This document shows positions 7,649 through 17,091 of a DNA stretch of 64,000 bases, in pieces; positions within the stretch are counted from its first letter, which is position 1, and each line of letters opens with the position of its first letter. The notes beneath the pieces are model-generated. The model saw nothing but the letters and a program-made list of their open reading frames with translations, was not told the origin of the DNA and searched no databases. The position numbers and the translations under genes are program-made. The stretch comes from Chlorobium sp. (lineage in GTDB: Bacteria > Bacteroidota > Chlorobiia > Chlorobiales > Chlorobiaceae): the NCBI GenBank assembly GCA_028280025.1, contig JANQMO010000039.1:7680-71679 (forward strand), given 5' to 3'.

Positions 7649-8887
7649 ATGAACACTCAATGTCCCGTCACAGGGTTGGCAATCATATCGAAACCGCACT
7701 GGCATTTTCTCAACCATGCCGACCATTATACAACCAGTATCAGGAGAATCGGCAAGAACATTCTTTTTGCCGAGGTTGATGCCTCTTCCCCGATTACACT
7801 GGGCATCTTCGAGAAAAAAACTGTCAGACGGGTCATTGAAGACTCCGGGCTTGTCAACAAGCCGATCTATTGCATCTGGAATCTTGAAAAGGTACAAGCC
7901 ATCACCCACCGGTACAAAAAAGGTATCGCTGATTTTCTCTACAACCCGCCGCCACCTTTGAAAGCGGTTGTTTTCTATAACATCCGTCCCGAATTCATAA
8001 ACACCGTAGAAATTTTTCGCGCCATCTGTCCATTGAGCATGAAAGTCGCATTTACAGAAGGGTACGAACAGGCAATAACGATGACCCAGGACATGATAGC
8101 CGACGGAGCTGCGTTTTATGAACCGGAACAAGAGGATGAACTGAAAAACAGATTTCTTGCAGCAACGGCAAGGATAGGCTGGCTCAATCTTCTATCCCAG
8201 CCCGTTTTCCTGCCTGAACGCGATCATGACTGCTATCCGTATTTCAGCGCACTCTATCATTTGCAGAAAGATTTTGCTGAAGAATATGCCGCATACAGTG
8301 AGAAAGCCGAATCGTTTGAACGACACATGCAGGTCAGCGCTGAACAAATAAAAACGGAAACAGCTTCGATCAAAAGCGAGATGGAACATATGATGGCGGC
8401 ATTCAAACAGGAAAAAGCCCTGCTTGAAAAAAACCTTCTTCAGATCAAACATGAATCCCGCTCAACCGCAATAATGCTGCCATTCAAAGGCGCACAGCTT
8501 GAAGAAACAATACAGCAGACTCTCCAACTGCCTATCAGCACAGAACAAAAAAAACAAATCATCGATGTCTGCGAAAAACTTCTGGAGGCTGAAAAAAACA
8601 GGACAAAAACGGATATCCCCCTTACCGCAACAGACTCAGCCTTCCTTTCTCTTCTGCAGCGTAAACATCCGGGACTCAGCAACCGGGAACTCAAACTTTG
8701 CCTGTTTATAAAGATGAATTTTGATACAGAAGAAATAGCCGACTATTACTCGATAACCAAACGGGGTATAGAAAGCGCCCGCTATCGCCTGCACAAGAAA
8801 ATCGGGTTACAAAAAAACCAGTCGCTGAAAAATTATCTGACATCACTCACCAAAGACCTGGTATCCTTTTCCATTAGACAGCATTAA
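7649..8887 (+). CDS. tandem paralogue 2: Cys-Pro motif, coiled coil, LuxR-like HTH
   Basis: 412 residues from the ATG at 7649 (MNTQCPVTGLAIISKPHWHF). An upstream ATG at 7616 lies inside the hairpin and would add 11 residues with no counterpart in the paralogues. The layout is that of its neighbours: an alpha/beta domain (IYCIWNLEKVQAI, KAVVFYNIRPEF), a coiled coil at about 200-290, and a C-terminal HTH with LQRKHPGLSNRELKLCLFIK and ITKRGIESARYRLHKKIGL. It is the most divergent of the three: its coiled coil lacks the RIASQEMELTRIS segment shared by 1 and 3. The function is unknown; DNA binding is inferred from the HTH. Confidence 0.85.
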   Translation: MNTQCPVTGLAIISKPHWHFLNHADHYTTSIRRIGKNILFAEVDASSPITLGIFEKKTVRRVIEDSGLVNKPIYCIWNLEKVQAITHRYKKGIADFLYNPPPPLKAVVFYNIRPEFINTVEIFRAICPLSMKVAFTEGYEQAITMTQDMIADGAAFYEPEQEDELKNRFLAATARIGWLNLLSQPVFLPERDHDCYPYFSALYHLQKDFAEEYAAYSEKAESFERHMQVSAEQIKTETASIKSEMEHMMAAFKQEKALLEKNLLQIKHESRSTAIMLPFKGAQLEETIQQTLQLPISTEQKKQIIDVCEKLLEAEKNRTKTDIPLTATDSAFLSLLQRKHPGLSNRELKLCLFIKMNFDTEEIADYYSITKRGIESARYRLHKKIGLQKNQSLKNYLTSLTKDLVSFSIRQH

Positions 8888-8998
8888 ACCATCTGCTCTT
8901 GAGCAGTATAAAAAAGGGCACGGTTGCTATGACTCAAAAAAAAACATATTTTATACACATAAATACGTCGCGATATCCACCAGTTAAACGAAATGTCC

Positions 8999-10228
8999 AT
9001 GAGCACATGTCCTGTTTCACATCTGCCGGTTGTCGAAAAAAAACACTGGAAAGTCGAGCATCCGGATGAGGGATTTACAACCCGCATCAGACAGATCGAC
9101 CGTGATATTTTTCTGACCTATTATGAAACAACGAAAGATATTGTCATCGAAGAAAGAGACCAGACTCTTTTTCGCATGATCATGGAAGAATGCGGCCTTG
9201 AAAACGATCTCGTTTATCTGCTTCGCGACCTGAGTCATGTCAAAGATATATCCTATACGTACAAGCTCATGCTCACTCAGCTCGTATACCGGTGGCCGCC
9301 CTACTACAAACTGATCGTTTTCTACAACATCGATCCGGACTTTCTTACAACTGTCGAAACATTCGCATCGATCGTCCCGAAGAGCACTCCGGTTCTCCTG
9401 AGAGATACCTACGCCGATGCGGTCAATGCAATTCTCGATGTAAAAAAAGGCGTACCCCCTCTTGAAGAGCTCGAAGATGACGATGAAGATACGAGACGAT
9501 ATAACCAGAAGAAACAAGAGTTTCTTGCAACAGCAGCGCGTATCGGATGGATGAACATGCTTAACCAGCCGATCACCCTGCCGGAATATGAAGATATTCT
9601 TTATCCGTTTTTCAAGGCACTCGATTCATTGCAGCATGACCTGCAAGCCCGTGAAAATATGAATGCCCGGGACAAACAACATGCCGAAGCCCGGATCGAA
9701 AAAAAACTGTCTGAGAAAATTATCCGCCTCAATGCCCAGCGCGAACTCAACAATCAGCTGAAAGCCCAGTTCGACAAGGAAAAAGCATCGCTTCGTTCCC
9801 GTATTGCGTCTCAGGAAATGGAATTAACCCGCATATCAACGGCTATTGCAGAAAAAACAGCCGCCCTGAAATCGCTCAGAAACAATCTGTCAGAACTTGA
9901 TATCGATGAAAAGGTGAAAGCGGATATGGTCAATTCGTGTTCGAAAATGATCGAAACAGAAACTCTCGAAAAGATGATCAATACCGATCTGTCGGCCACA
10001 GATTCGGAATTCATCTCGAAAATCCAGCGGAAACACCCGAACCTCAATCAGAGGGATCTCCGCATCTGCCTGCTTATCAAACTGAATTACGATACCAGGG
10101 AAATCGCTCGTTCGATCGGCATTACCACCAGGGGACTTGAAAGCATCCGCTACCGGATGCATAAAAAAATGGGACTGTCAAAGCACCAATCGATCAAGAA
10201 CTACCTCACAAACCTCACGCTCTCCTGA
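8999..10228 (+). CDS. tandem paralogue 3: Cys-Pro motif, coiled coil, LuxR-like HTH
   Basis: 409 residues from MSTCPVSHLPVVEKKHW (8999); an in-frame ATG two codons earlier (8993) is also possible. Same plan as paralogue 1 and closest to it: alpha/beta domain (LVYLLRDLSHVKDI, KLIVFYNIDPDF, then a STPVLLRDTYADAVNAIL helix), an acidic insert ELEDDDEDTRRYNQKK at about 158-173, a coiled coil with RIASQEMELTRISTAIAEKT, and the C-terminal HTH (HPNLNQRDLRICLLIKLNYD, then ITTRGLESIRYRMHKKMGL). About 110 bases separate it from paralogue 2 and a bidirectional terminator follows it. It could be co-transcribed with the first two or have its own promoter. Confidence 0.85.
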   Translation: MSTCPVSHLPVVEKKHWKVEHPDEGFTTRIRQIDRDIFLTYYETTKDIVIEERDQTLFRMIMEECGLENDLVYLLRDLSHVKDISYTYKLMLTQLVYRWPPYYKLIVFYNIDPDFLTTVETFASIVPKSTPVLLRDTYADAVNAILDVKKGVPPLEELEDDDEDTRRYNQKKQEFLATAARIGWMNMLNQPITLPEYEDILYPFFKALDSLQHDLQARENMNARDKQHAEARIEKKLSEKIIRLNAQRELNNQLKAQFDKEKASLRSRIASQEMELTRISTAIAEKTAALKSLRNNLSELDIDEKVKADMVNSCSKMIETETLEKMINTDLSATDSEFISKIQRKHPNLNQRDLRICLLIKLNYDTREIARSIGITTRGLESIRYRMHKKMGLSKHQSIKNYLTNLTLS

Positions 10229-10269
10229 TCCGGCATTTTCATCTGGATTATAATGCCTGCTGATCTGCA

Positions 10270-10298
10270 GAGCCCTGCCGTCTCAAGCGACAGGGCTC
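10270..10298. terminator. bidirectional terminator between paralogue 3 and the aldehyde dehydrogenase
   Basis: GAGCCCTG (10270-10277) pairs with CAGGGCTC (10291-10298) around a 13-base loop, followed on the + strand by GTGTTTCT. It lies between two convergent genes, which is the expected place for a shared rho-independent terminator. Confidence 0.6.
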
Positions 10299-10305
10299 GT
10301 GTTTC

Positions 10306-11679
10306 TCAGCCGAAATACATCGACTTGACATTGACGAACTCGCGAATACCGTACCGGGAAAGTTCCCGGCCGTATCCTGACTGCTTTATTCCCCCGAATG
10401 GAAGGCGCGGATCCGACTTCACCATGGAATTGATGAAGCAGTTGCCCGCTTCCAGACGGCCCGCCACATTCCTTGCGCGTTCCGGGTCGGATGAGAAAAC
10501 GGCTGACCCAAGGCCGTACGGACTGTCGTTGGCGATCCTAACGGCATCGTCATCGTTATGAGCTTCAAGAACGGTTGCGACCGGACCGAACGTCTCCTCA
10601 CCATAGACCGCCATACCGGGCTTTACATCGGTCACTATTGTCGCAGGGTAGAAGAATCCTTTCATGTCAGGCACTTCGCCGCCGCAAAGCACTGTTGCGC
10701 CCTGTTCACGGCTCTTTTCAACCTGCCGGTGAAGTTCGTCCCGAAGATCCTTTCTTGCCAGAGGTCCGATACGGACAGACGGGTCAAAGGGGTCGCCCAT
10801 GACCGTTGCCTCCATTTTTTCAAGCAGCATGTCCTCAAACCGGGCTTTTATCGAACCGGCCACGATAAAACGCTTTGCCGCAACACAGCTCTGGCCGGCA
10901 TTGAGCAGACGGGAAGCGATACAGACATCGACCGCCTGCTGCAGGTCCGCATCGTCCAGCACGATGTAGGGGTCGTTACCTCCGAGTTCAAGCACACTTC
11001 GTTTCAACGCTCTTCCCGCCTTTTCAGCGACAGCCATTCCGGCCCCCGTACTTCCGGTTATTGAAACAGCCTTGATGACCGGATGAAGGATCACTTCGCC
11101 GACAACACGGTTGACATCGTCAATATCGATATGCAACGTCCTGTAAAGGTCCGGGGGAAAACCTGCCTCCCTGAACAGCTTTTCCAGTGCGATCGCAGAA
11201 CCGGTGACATTGGGCGCATGCTTGATCACAACGCCGTTTCCGGCCATCATAACGGCAGCCGCAAAGCGGATAACCTGCCAGAACGGAAAATTCCAGGGCA
11301 TGACGCCGAGAATCACACCGAGAGGCTCAAATGCCACCATCCCGATCCTGCCGTCAATATCAACAGTCTCGGGCTGGAGAAATGCAGCGGCATGCTCGGC
11401 ATAGTAATCGCATACCCAGCCGCATTTTTCCACCTCTGCCACAGCTTCCTTGAGCGGTTTACCCATTTCGCGGGCAATCAGGGCGCCATGTTCATCTTTT
11501 TGTGCCCTGAGCAGGTCGGCAAGTCTGGTCATTGATTTCTTGCGCACATCCACCGGGGTCTCTTTCCAGAGCCTGGACGCCTCTTCTGCAAGCAGAAGGG
11601 CCTCTTCCACCTCGACAGTTGACATGGCAGGATATTCGGCAAGGATCTCTTCAGTCGCAGGATTAATGGTAACAATCAT
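10306..11679 (-). CDS. NAD(P)-dependent succinate-semialdehyde dehydrogenase (Sad/YneI type)
   Basis: 457 residues, the length of the short Sad/YneI branch of aldehyde dehydrogenases, which oxidises succinate semialdehyde to succinate. The start is INPATEEILAEYP. MPWNFPFWQVIR and VVIKHAPNVTGSA form the cofactor pocket, the general base Glu is in LELGGNDPYIVLDD, and the catalytic Cys in NAGQSCVAAKRF. The C-terminus PFGGIKQSGYGRELSRYGIREFVN is conserved in the branch. It stands alone, convergent to the three paralogues. In a green sulfur bacterium it might serve glutamate/GABA side metabolism or detoxify aldehydes (inference); substrate specificity is not proven by sequence. Confidence 0.85.
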   Translation of the reverse strand: MIVTINPATEEILAEYPAMSTVEVEEALLLAEEASRLWKETPVDVRKKSMTRLADLLRAQKDEHGALIAREMGKPLKEAVAEVEKCGWVCDYYAEHAAAFLQPETVDIDGRIGMVAFEPLGVILGVMPWNFPFWQVIRFAAAVMMAGNGVVIKHAPNVTGSAIALEKLFREAGFPPDLYRTLHIDIDDVNRVVGEVILHPVIKAVSITGSTGAGMAVAEKAGRALKRSVLELGGNDPYIVLDDADLQQAVDVCIASRLLNAGQSCVAAKRFIVAGSIKARFEDMLLEKMEATVMGDPFDPSVRIGPLARKDLRDELHRQVEKSREQGATVLCGGEVPDMKGFFYPATIVTDVKPGMAVYGEETFGPVATVLEAHNDDDAVRIANDSPYGLGSAVFSSDPERARNVAGRLEAGNCFINSMVKSDPRLPFGGIKQSGYGRELSRYGIREFVNVKSMYFG

Positions 11680-11770
11680 GGTAATATTTCTTTTTACTTC
11701 AGATAACAGTTTGGATTTAATTGTGAAAGTGAATTTAGGGGATTTTACCGTCTTGTAAAACCGCTTCCGG

Positions 11771-12706
11771 CTACTCTATCGATTCATGGATCGCGAGGTA
11801 GCTCTTATATCGCTCAGAACTGATACGGCCGTCACTCACTGCATGCAGGACACCGCAGGAAGGCTCAACAGTGTGAGAGCAGGAGGAATAAGCGCATTGC
11901 TGCATCTCCTGCAGAAACTCGGGAAAATAAAACCTCAGGTTCTCTTTTGTAATGCCGGAAAGATCGAACTCCCTGATACCCGGGGTATCGATAACATATC
12001 CGCCGCCGGGAAGCGGCAGCATGACCGCATTGGTCGTGGTATGCACACCTCTCCGGCTCCAGGAGCTGATCGCTGCCGTCTTGAGTTTTTCCTCGCCGAC
12101 CAGAAGGTTGATGAGCGTGGATTTGCCGACGCCTGAATGTCCGCTGAAAGCAGTTGTTTTTCCGCAAAGACTGACGCGAACATCATCCAGCCCCTCACCG
12201 GTAAGGCTGCTGAGACAGTGAACGGAATAACCGAGCCGGTAATAGGGCGCCATCATCGCGTCAACCGCAGTCTTGTCCGTCATATCCATTTTGTTGACAA
12301 TGACAATGGCCGGCAGTTCCGCGGACTCGGCAAAAACCAGGTACCGGTCGATAAGCCTGGTATTGAGAGGAGGTTCATCGGCGGAAGCGATCACTGCCAG
12401 TTGATCGATGTTTGCCGCAATGACCTGGACGCTCTCTTTGCTTCGATTGCGGCGCCGGTCCCTTTTTCGTTCAAGCGCTGTATCACGTTTCAGTACCAGG
12501 GTAATGGCGCCTTCGGCATCTTTCCCCCCTGCTGTGACTCTCGCTTCGACACGATCTCCGACAGCCACAAGCCCGGTTTCCGGGTTTTCTGTTTTTGTCC
12601 CGCGGAACGTTGTACAAAGACATGCCGGTCCCCCGGCGATTTCGACGAGATACATCCCCCCTCTCGCCTCGGTAACAATTCCTCTGAACACCTGCCCTTC
12701 TTCCAT
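11771..12706 (-). CDS. rsgA: small ribosomal subunit biogenesis GTPase RsgA
   Basis: 311 residues. An N-terminal OB-fold (about 1-75) is followed by a circularly permuted GTPase, where the G4 motif NKMD (VIVNKMD) comes before the P-loop GHSGVGKSTLINLL and G3 DTPGIREF. A C-terminal zinc finger has Cys and His in CAYSSCSHTVEPSCGV. RsgA checks late maturation of the 30S subunit near the decoding centre and is stimulated by it. It lies 30 bases downstream of recG on the same strand and is probably co-transcribed. Confidence 0.95.
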   Translation of the reverse strand: MEEGQVFRGIVTEARGGMYLVEIAGGPACLCTTFRGTKTENPETGLVAVGDRVEARVTAGGKDAEGAITLVLKRDTALERKRDRRRNRSKESVQVIAANIDQLAVIASADEPPLNTRLIDRYLVFAESAELPAIVIVNKMDMTDKTAVDAMMAPYYRLGYSVHCLSSLTGEGLDDVRVSLCGKTTAFSGHSGVGKSTLINLLVGEEKLKTAAISSWSRRGVHTTTNAVMLPLPGGGYVIDTPGIREFDLSGITKENLRFYFPEFLQEMQQCAYSSCSHTVEPSCGVLHAVSDGRISSERYKSYLAIHESIE

Positions 12707-12736
12707 GCAGAAATACTCCTCCAGTGCCGGAGACGG

Positions 12737-14842
12737 CTAACCGATACCGGCAAGCCGGCTGCGGCCGTGATACTGTTTCATGTAATGTTCCCGGATCATC
12801 CGGTGAGCGGGCTCTTTGAGGCCCGGATCACGATCAGCAAGTGAAGCAGCTGCACGTCGTGCAGAACACATGATATCAAAATCGCGGATAACATCCGAGA
12901 AGGCAAGTCCTGAAACAACGCCGGACTGCTCCTTGCCGAACAGGTTACCGACACCTCGAATCGACGCATCGATCTCGGAAAGCCTGAACCCGTCGCTGTT
13001 GTTCTCCATTGCGGAAAGACGTGCGGAAGCATCGCCACTCGTTTTCCCGTGTACAAGGTAGCAGTAAGACTGGTGCGGCCCTCTTCCAACCCTTCCGCGC
13101 AACTGGTGCAGCTGCGCCAGACCGAACCGTTCGGCATGCTCGACAACCATGACCGTCGCATTCGGCACATCGACACCGACCTCGATCACCGTTGTGCCGA
13201 CAAGCAGGTCGAGCTTACCGGACCGGAACAGGTCCATGACCTGTTCTTTTTGCTGCGAAGAAAGCTGACCGTGTATCAACCCCATGCTGACATCCGGCAA
13301 TACCCTGTCCCTCAAAAGCTCGAAACTGTCACAGGCGGCCTTGAGATCCATTTTTTCCGACTCTTCCACAAGGGGGTAGACGATATAGGCCTGCCTTCCC
13401 CGGGCAATCTCGCTCCCAAGAAACCTGTAGACCTCATGTTTTTTCTGCTCGCTGCAGCAACGCGTAACGACCCTTTTTCTTCCTCCCGGCAGTTGATCGA
13501 TAACAGATAAGTCCAGATCGCCGAGCACGCCCATGCTGAGGGTTCTCGGAATGGGCGTTGCCGTCATGAGAAGAATATGCGGATTTCCGGCCTTGTCTTT
13601 CAGCGCCTTGCGCTGAAGAACGCCGAAACGGTGCTGCTCGTCGATCACCGCCAGACCAAGCTTATTGAACCGTACCGATTCTTCGAGAACAGCATGCGTC
13701 CCAACGACAATATTGATGGAGCCCTTCCAGATCCCCCCCAGCGTATCGAGTCGTTCCCTTTTCTGCTGCCTCCCGCCAAGAAAGCCGGTTCTCAACCCGA
13801 GCGGCTCGGCAAAATCCCGCATGACCATATAGTGCTGGAACGCGAGGATTTCCGTCGGGGCCATAAATACCGCCTGCATACCGTTATCGGCTGCAAGCGC
13901 GATGGCGAACATCGCAACAAGGGTCTTGCCTGACCCCACGTCTCCCTGGAGCAGCCGGTTCATTCTGCAGCCGCTTCTGAGATCACGGTAGATGTCACGA
14001 ACAGCCTGCTTCTGGGCCTCTGTCATGCTGAACGAGAGTGACCGGTACAAGGCCTCGGTATACTCGCCCGAACGTTCCGCACAGAGGCCGGCCGGCTCTG
14101 ATCGATACGACATCCTTCGCAGAGCGAACATAAGCTGTAAAAAAAACAGTTCCGTCCACTTGAACCGGTATATTGCCCGGTCAAGCATTTCAGGAGTGGA
14201 GGGAAAATGAACGGCTCGATAGGCGTCTGAGAGAGAAAGAAGACCGTAGCGGCTGATCAGCTTTTGAGAAAGATTGTCACTGAACACCGGTGAAAGGTCC
14301 GAAAATGCCTGCCGGATGATCTTTCTCATGCCGTTCGACCCGAGCCCCGCGCGTTTCATCTGATCGGTGGACGAATACACCGGAACGATCCCCCCGTCCG
14401 GGTTTTCATAGCCCGCACGATCCACATGCTCGAATTCGGGATGCTGCATTTGCGGCTGATGCCTGAAATAGCCGACTTTACCATAAACCATGAGGCAATC
14501 ACCTTCCCTGAGCGAACCGGCAAAATACGACGTACCCCTGAACCAAACCAGTTCCAGCGACCCTGTTCCGTCGCAGAGTTCCGCAACAAGACGTACCCGC
14601 CCGTATCGGCCCCGCTGTTTGACGACATTTTCCACGGTTCCGACAACGGTCGCATGCTCCCCTTTCCTAAGAGAAGCTACAGGAGTTATCGTCCTCCTGT
14701 CAAGGTACCGCCTCGGGAAATAATTGAACAGATCCTGAACCGACCCGACTCCCGCTTCTTTCAGTGTCCTGGCTTTCCGGGGACCTATACCCCTGATGGA
14801 AGTAAGGGGCAAAACCTGCACTGTATCGTCAACCGCTTCCAT
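12737..14842 (-). CDS. recG: ATP-dependent DNA helicase RecG
   Basis: 701 residues, close to the family norm (~690). The N-terminal wedge domain with an OB-fold (about 60-160) grips branched DNA. The helicase motifs are Walker A GDVGSGKT, motif II DEQHRFG (in place of DEAD/DEAH), motif III MTATPIPRT, and LRGRVGRG near the end. It remodels stalled forks and Holliday junctions. ATG at 14842, with rpmE diverging on the other side. rsgA follows downstream. Confidence 0.95.
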   Translation of the reverse strand: MEAVDDTVQVLPLTSIRGIGPRKARTLKEAGVGSVQDLFNYFPRRYLDRRTITPVASLRKGEHATVVGTVENVVKQRGRYGRVRLVAELCDGTGSLELVWFRGTSYFAGSLREGDCLMVYGKVGYFRHQPQMQHPEFEHVDRAGYENPDGGIVPVYSSTDQMKRAGLGSNGMRKIIRQAFSDLSPVFSDNLSQKLISRYGLLSLSDAYRAVHFPSTPEMLDRAIYRFKWTELFFLQLMFALRRMSYRSEPAGLCAERSGEYTEALYRSLSFSMTEAQKQAVRDIYRDLRSGCRMNRLLQGDVGSGKTLVAMFAIALAADNGMQAVFMAPTEILAFQHYMVMRDFAEPLGLRTGFLGGRQQKRERLDTLGGIWKGSINIVVGTHAVLEESVRFNKLGLAVIDEQHRFGVLQRKALKDKAGNPHILLMTATPIPRTLSMGVLGDLDLSVIDQLPGGRKRVVTRCCSEQKKHEVYRFLGSEIARGRQAYIVYPLVEESEKMDLKAACDSFELLRDRVLPDVSMGLIHGQLSSQQKEQVMDLFRSGKLDLLVGTTVIEVGVDVPNATVMVVEHAERFGLAQLHQLRGRVGRGPHQSYCYLVHGKTSGDASARLSAMENNSDGFRLSEIDASIRGVGNLFGKEQSGVVSGLAFSDVIRDFDIMCSARRAAASLADRDPGLKEPAHRMIREHYMKQYHGRSRLAGIG

Positions 14843-14940
14843 ACCGTCCAGGCCTTGATTGGCAGCGCATGCTCCCGGAAACAGTCAAGGATACCGTCAG
14901 ACAGAGCGCATTATTATCAGTGCCTTTACTTTGCTTATAC

Positions 14941-14968
14941 TTGAAATATCTTGTATATTGCATGATAA
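14941..14968 (+). promoter_or_regulatory. candidate promoter for rpmE-frr
   Basis: TTGAAA (14941-14946) and TGATAA (14963-14968) with a 16-base gap, about 55 bases before the rpmE ATG in the recG-rpmE divergent region. The match to a sigma-70-type promoter is fair and the position is sensible, but it is untested. Confidence 0.3.
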
Positions 14969-15023
14969 ATCATTTTATTCCCGAACAGTAAAACACTTTT
15001 GCCAGACAAGACAACGCTGAATC

Positions 15024-15251
15024 ATGAAGAAAGATATCCATCCCAAGTATACGAAAGTTACGGTTACCTGCGCCAACTGCGGCAACACTTTTGAGACACG
15101 TTCTACAAGACAATCGATTAAAGTTGATATCTGCAGCAATTGCCATCCCTTCTATACAGGCAAACAGGTTCTGGTCGATACCGCTGGCCGTGTTGAACGC
15201 TTCCAGAAAAGATTTTCCAGGAGGTCTGCATCCTCATCACCAGCAAAATAA
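15024..15251 (+). CDS. rpmE: 50S ribosomal protein L31 (zinc-binding form)
   Basis: 75 residues starting [20 protein letters not shown]. It keeps the cysteines of the zinc-containing form (CANC at 16-19 and CSNC at 37-40), so it is the C+ type and not the zinc-free YkgM-like version. [22 protein letters not shown] is the highly conserved core. Placed 46 bases before frr on the same strand. Confidence 0.97.
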   Translation: MKKDIHPKYTKVTVTCANCGNTFETRSTRQSIKVDICSNCHPFYTGKQVLVDTAGRVERFQKRFSRRSASSSPAK

Positions 15252-15297
15252 GCCCATTGCAGCGTTCTTGCAGTAAACCCAAACGAGGTCTATAGGC

Positions 15298-15858
15298 ATG
15301 AGTGTACAGGAAATCACCAGGAAAGTGGAAGCGAAAATGAAGAAATCCCTCGAAAGCTTCCAGCATGAGATCGCCGCAATCCGTACCGGTAAAGCGACGA
15401 CCGCGTTGCTCGACCGCGTAAAAGCAGATGCATACGGACAGGCAATGCCGCTCAAGCAGCTCGGCAATGTCGGTGTTCAGGATGCCCATACCCTCATGGT
15501 ACAGGTATGGGACAAATCGATGGTTTCGGCCGTTGAAAAAGCCATTCGCGATGCAAACCTCGGACTGAATCCCGCTGCCGAAGGCCAGAGCATCAGGGTC
15601 AGCATCCCTCCGCTTACAGAAGAGCGCCGCAAGGAATATGTCAAACTCACCAAAAAGTACGGTGAAGACACAAAAATCGCCTTGAGAAACCTCCGCAGGG
15701 AGATCCTGCACGGCGTGGACAAGCTTGAAAAAGACAAGGAAATCAGCGAAGACGAAAAAAGCCGAAGCAAAAAAGACGCTGACGAGCTCGTTCACAAGTA
15801 CGAAAAGCAGATCAACGACCTTATCGCACAGAAAGAAAAAGAGATCATGGAAGTGTAG
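15298..15858 (+). CDS. frr: ribosome recycling factor
   Basis: 186 residues, the standard length. The start is MSVQEITRKVEAKMKKSLES, then IRTGKATTALLDRVKADAYG, LKQLGNVGV, IRVSIPPLTEERRKEYVKL and the C-terminal VDKLEKDKEISEDEKSRSKK, all diagnostic. It splits post-termination ribosomes with EF-G. Downstream of rpmE. Its last 14 bases overlap the end of the convergent bchY gene, leaving no room for a terminator between them. Confidence 0.97.
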   Translation: MSVQEITRKVEAKMKKSLESFQHEIAAIRTGKATTALLDRVKADAYGQAMPLKQLGNVGVQDAHTLMVQVWDKSMVSAVEKAIRDANLGLNPAAEGQSIRVSIPPLTEERRKEYVKLTKKYGEDTKIALRNLRREILHGVDKLEKDKEISEDEKSRSKKDADELVHKYEKQINDLIAQKEKEIMEV

Positions 15859-17089
15859 AGAAATACTCTTTCATGTTCCTGAACACATCCTTTTTCCCCA
15901 GGAGACCGTCTACCAATCCAAGCACCGTTCCCGCACCGGCAGCAAAAAAGACCGGACGGGACGAGAGGTTGTTGGTATAATAGATTGCCGGAATCCCCTG
16001 CTCTTTTGCAAAGCTGTCAAGTGATGTCGTGCCGATAACAAGATCAGGCTCGTACTGAAGCACTGCTTGCTTGTCTTCCTCGAGGTATTTCCTGTAACGA
16101 ATCTCGGTACCGAGCATCGAAAGAAGCTGGTGATCCTTTTGCCCGAGCGGCGTTCTTGCAATTGACGTGGATGCATAAGGCACATCGTGCCCTGCCTCGA
16201 GCAGCAGTCTGACAACGGGAAGCTCGTTTCCTTCGTATCCGGCAACGATAATCCTGCCTGCACGCCCGCTGAACGATTCTATCACCGCTGCCGCTTTTTT
16301 CTTTTCCTCCCCGGCAACACGGTGAACCGTTTCCATATCGAGTTCAAGGGCACGACCGACCTCTTCAATCCACCCGGCTGTCGCTCCTGCGCCCACGGGG
16401 TTCCCGGAGACGATGCGCATCCCGTTTTCTTCCAGGATTGCCGCCGTCCGCTCGTAAAAAGGATGCAGTATTGCACACGCTTCGGCTCTCCCGGCCGCCC
16501 TGTAATCGTCAAGATCGGTTCCCGGCAGAACGACAACCGACTCGACACCGATCCGCTGCAGGACGGTGCCTATGGCCATTGCATCAACCGGAAAAATTTC
16601 ACCGACAACAACCAGCGATTTTTTCTTTTTCGGTTTCCCGAAATCTGCAAAACGGCCGAGAAGGGTCGAAACAGCGACATCTTTTGCCTCGGGATGGGAT
16701 TTGATCTGAAAAGCCGGAATCCTGACAAGCTGCACAACGGCGTTTCCAGCCTTTTCGGGAAGCAGTTCCTCTGCAATTCCTGCAGTCTCTGCAACACAGG
16801 TACTGACAACCGGAATGAAGGTCACTGCCGGGTCCTCGGCAATTTTTTCAATGGTGAACCGTACGTCATCGATCATGGTGCCCCCCGAAATCTGTACATT
16901 CATCAGTTCCGGAGACATGATCGAGCGTCTTGCCGCATAAAAATGGGAGACAAATGTCAACCCGTAGAGACAGCCCTGATCGGCAACAAGGCAAACTCTC
17001 GAACCCTCTATTCTTGTCAGAACCCTCAATCCGCCGAATGCCGGACACATTGACTGGGGATGAAGCTTCGGACAGGCACTATCATGCAT
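15845..17089 (-). CDS. bchY: chlorophyllide a reductase subunit Y
   Basis: 414 residues, nitrogenase-like (NifD/BchN family). Conserved cysteines that hold the shared Fe-S cluster are near the N-terminus: CPKLHPQSMCPAFGG, DQGCLYGL and STCVAETAG. With BchX and BchZ (not in this window) it reduces ring B of chlorophyllide a on the way to bacteriochlorophyll. This gene is the best evidence that the host is an anoxygenic phototroph. The start CDS codon lies two bases after the stop of an HU-like gene, so the two are one transcript. Confidence 0.93.
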   Translation of the reverse strand: MHDSACPKLHPQSMCPAFGGLRVLTRIEGSRVCLVADQGCLYGLTFVSHFYAARRSIMSPELMNVQISGGTMIDDVRFTIEKIAEDPAVTFIPVVSTCVAETAGIAEELLPEKAGNAVVQLVRIPAFQIKSHPEAKDVAVSTLLGRFADFGKPKKKKSLVVVGEIFPVDAMAIGTVLQRIGVESVVVLPGTDLDDYRAAGRAEACAILHPFYERTAAILEENGMRIVSGNPVGAGATAGWIEEVGRALELDMETVHRVAGEEKKKAAAVIESFSGRAGRIIVAGYEGNELPVVRLLLEAGHDVPYASTSIARTPLGQKDHQLLSMLGTEIRYRKYLEEDKQAVLQYEPDLVIGTTSLDSFAKEQGIPAIYYTNNLSSRPVFFAAGAGTVLGLVDGLLGKKDVFRNMKEYFSTLP

Positions 17090-17091
17090 AA

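Noticed and set aside
12137..12844. 235-codon frame antisense to rsgA
   Set aside because: Opposite strand of a well-supported gene, no ribosome binding site or motif.
16187..17053. 288-codon frame antisense to bchY
   Set aside because: bchY carries conserved motifs on the other strand; this frame has no recognisable domain.
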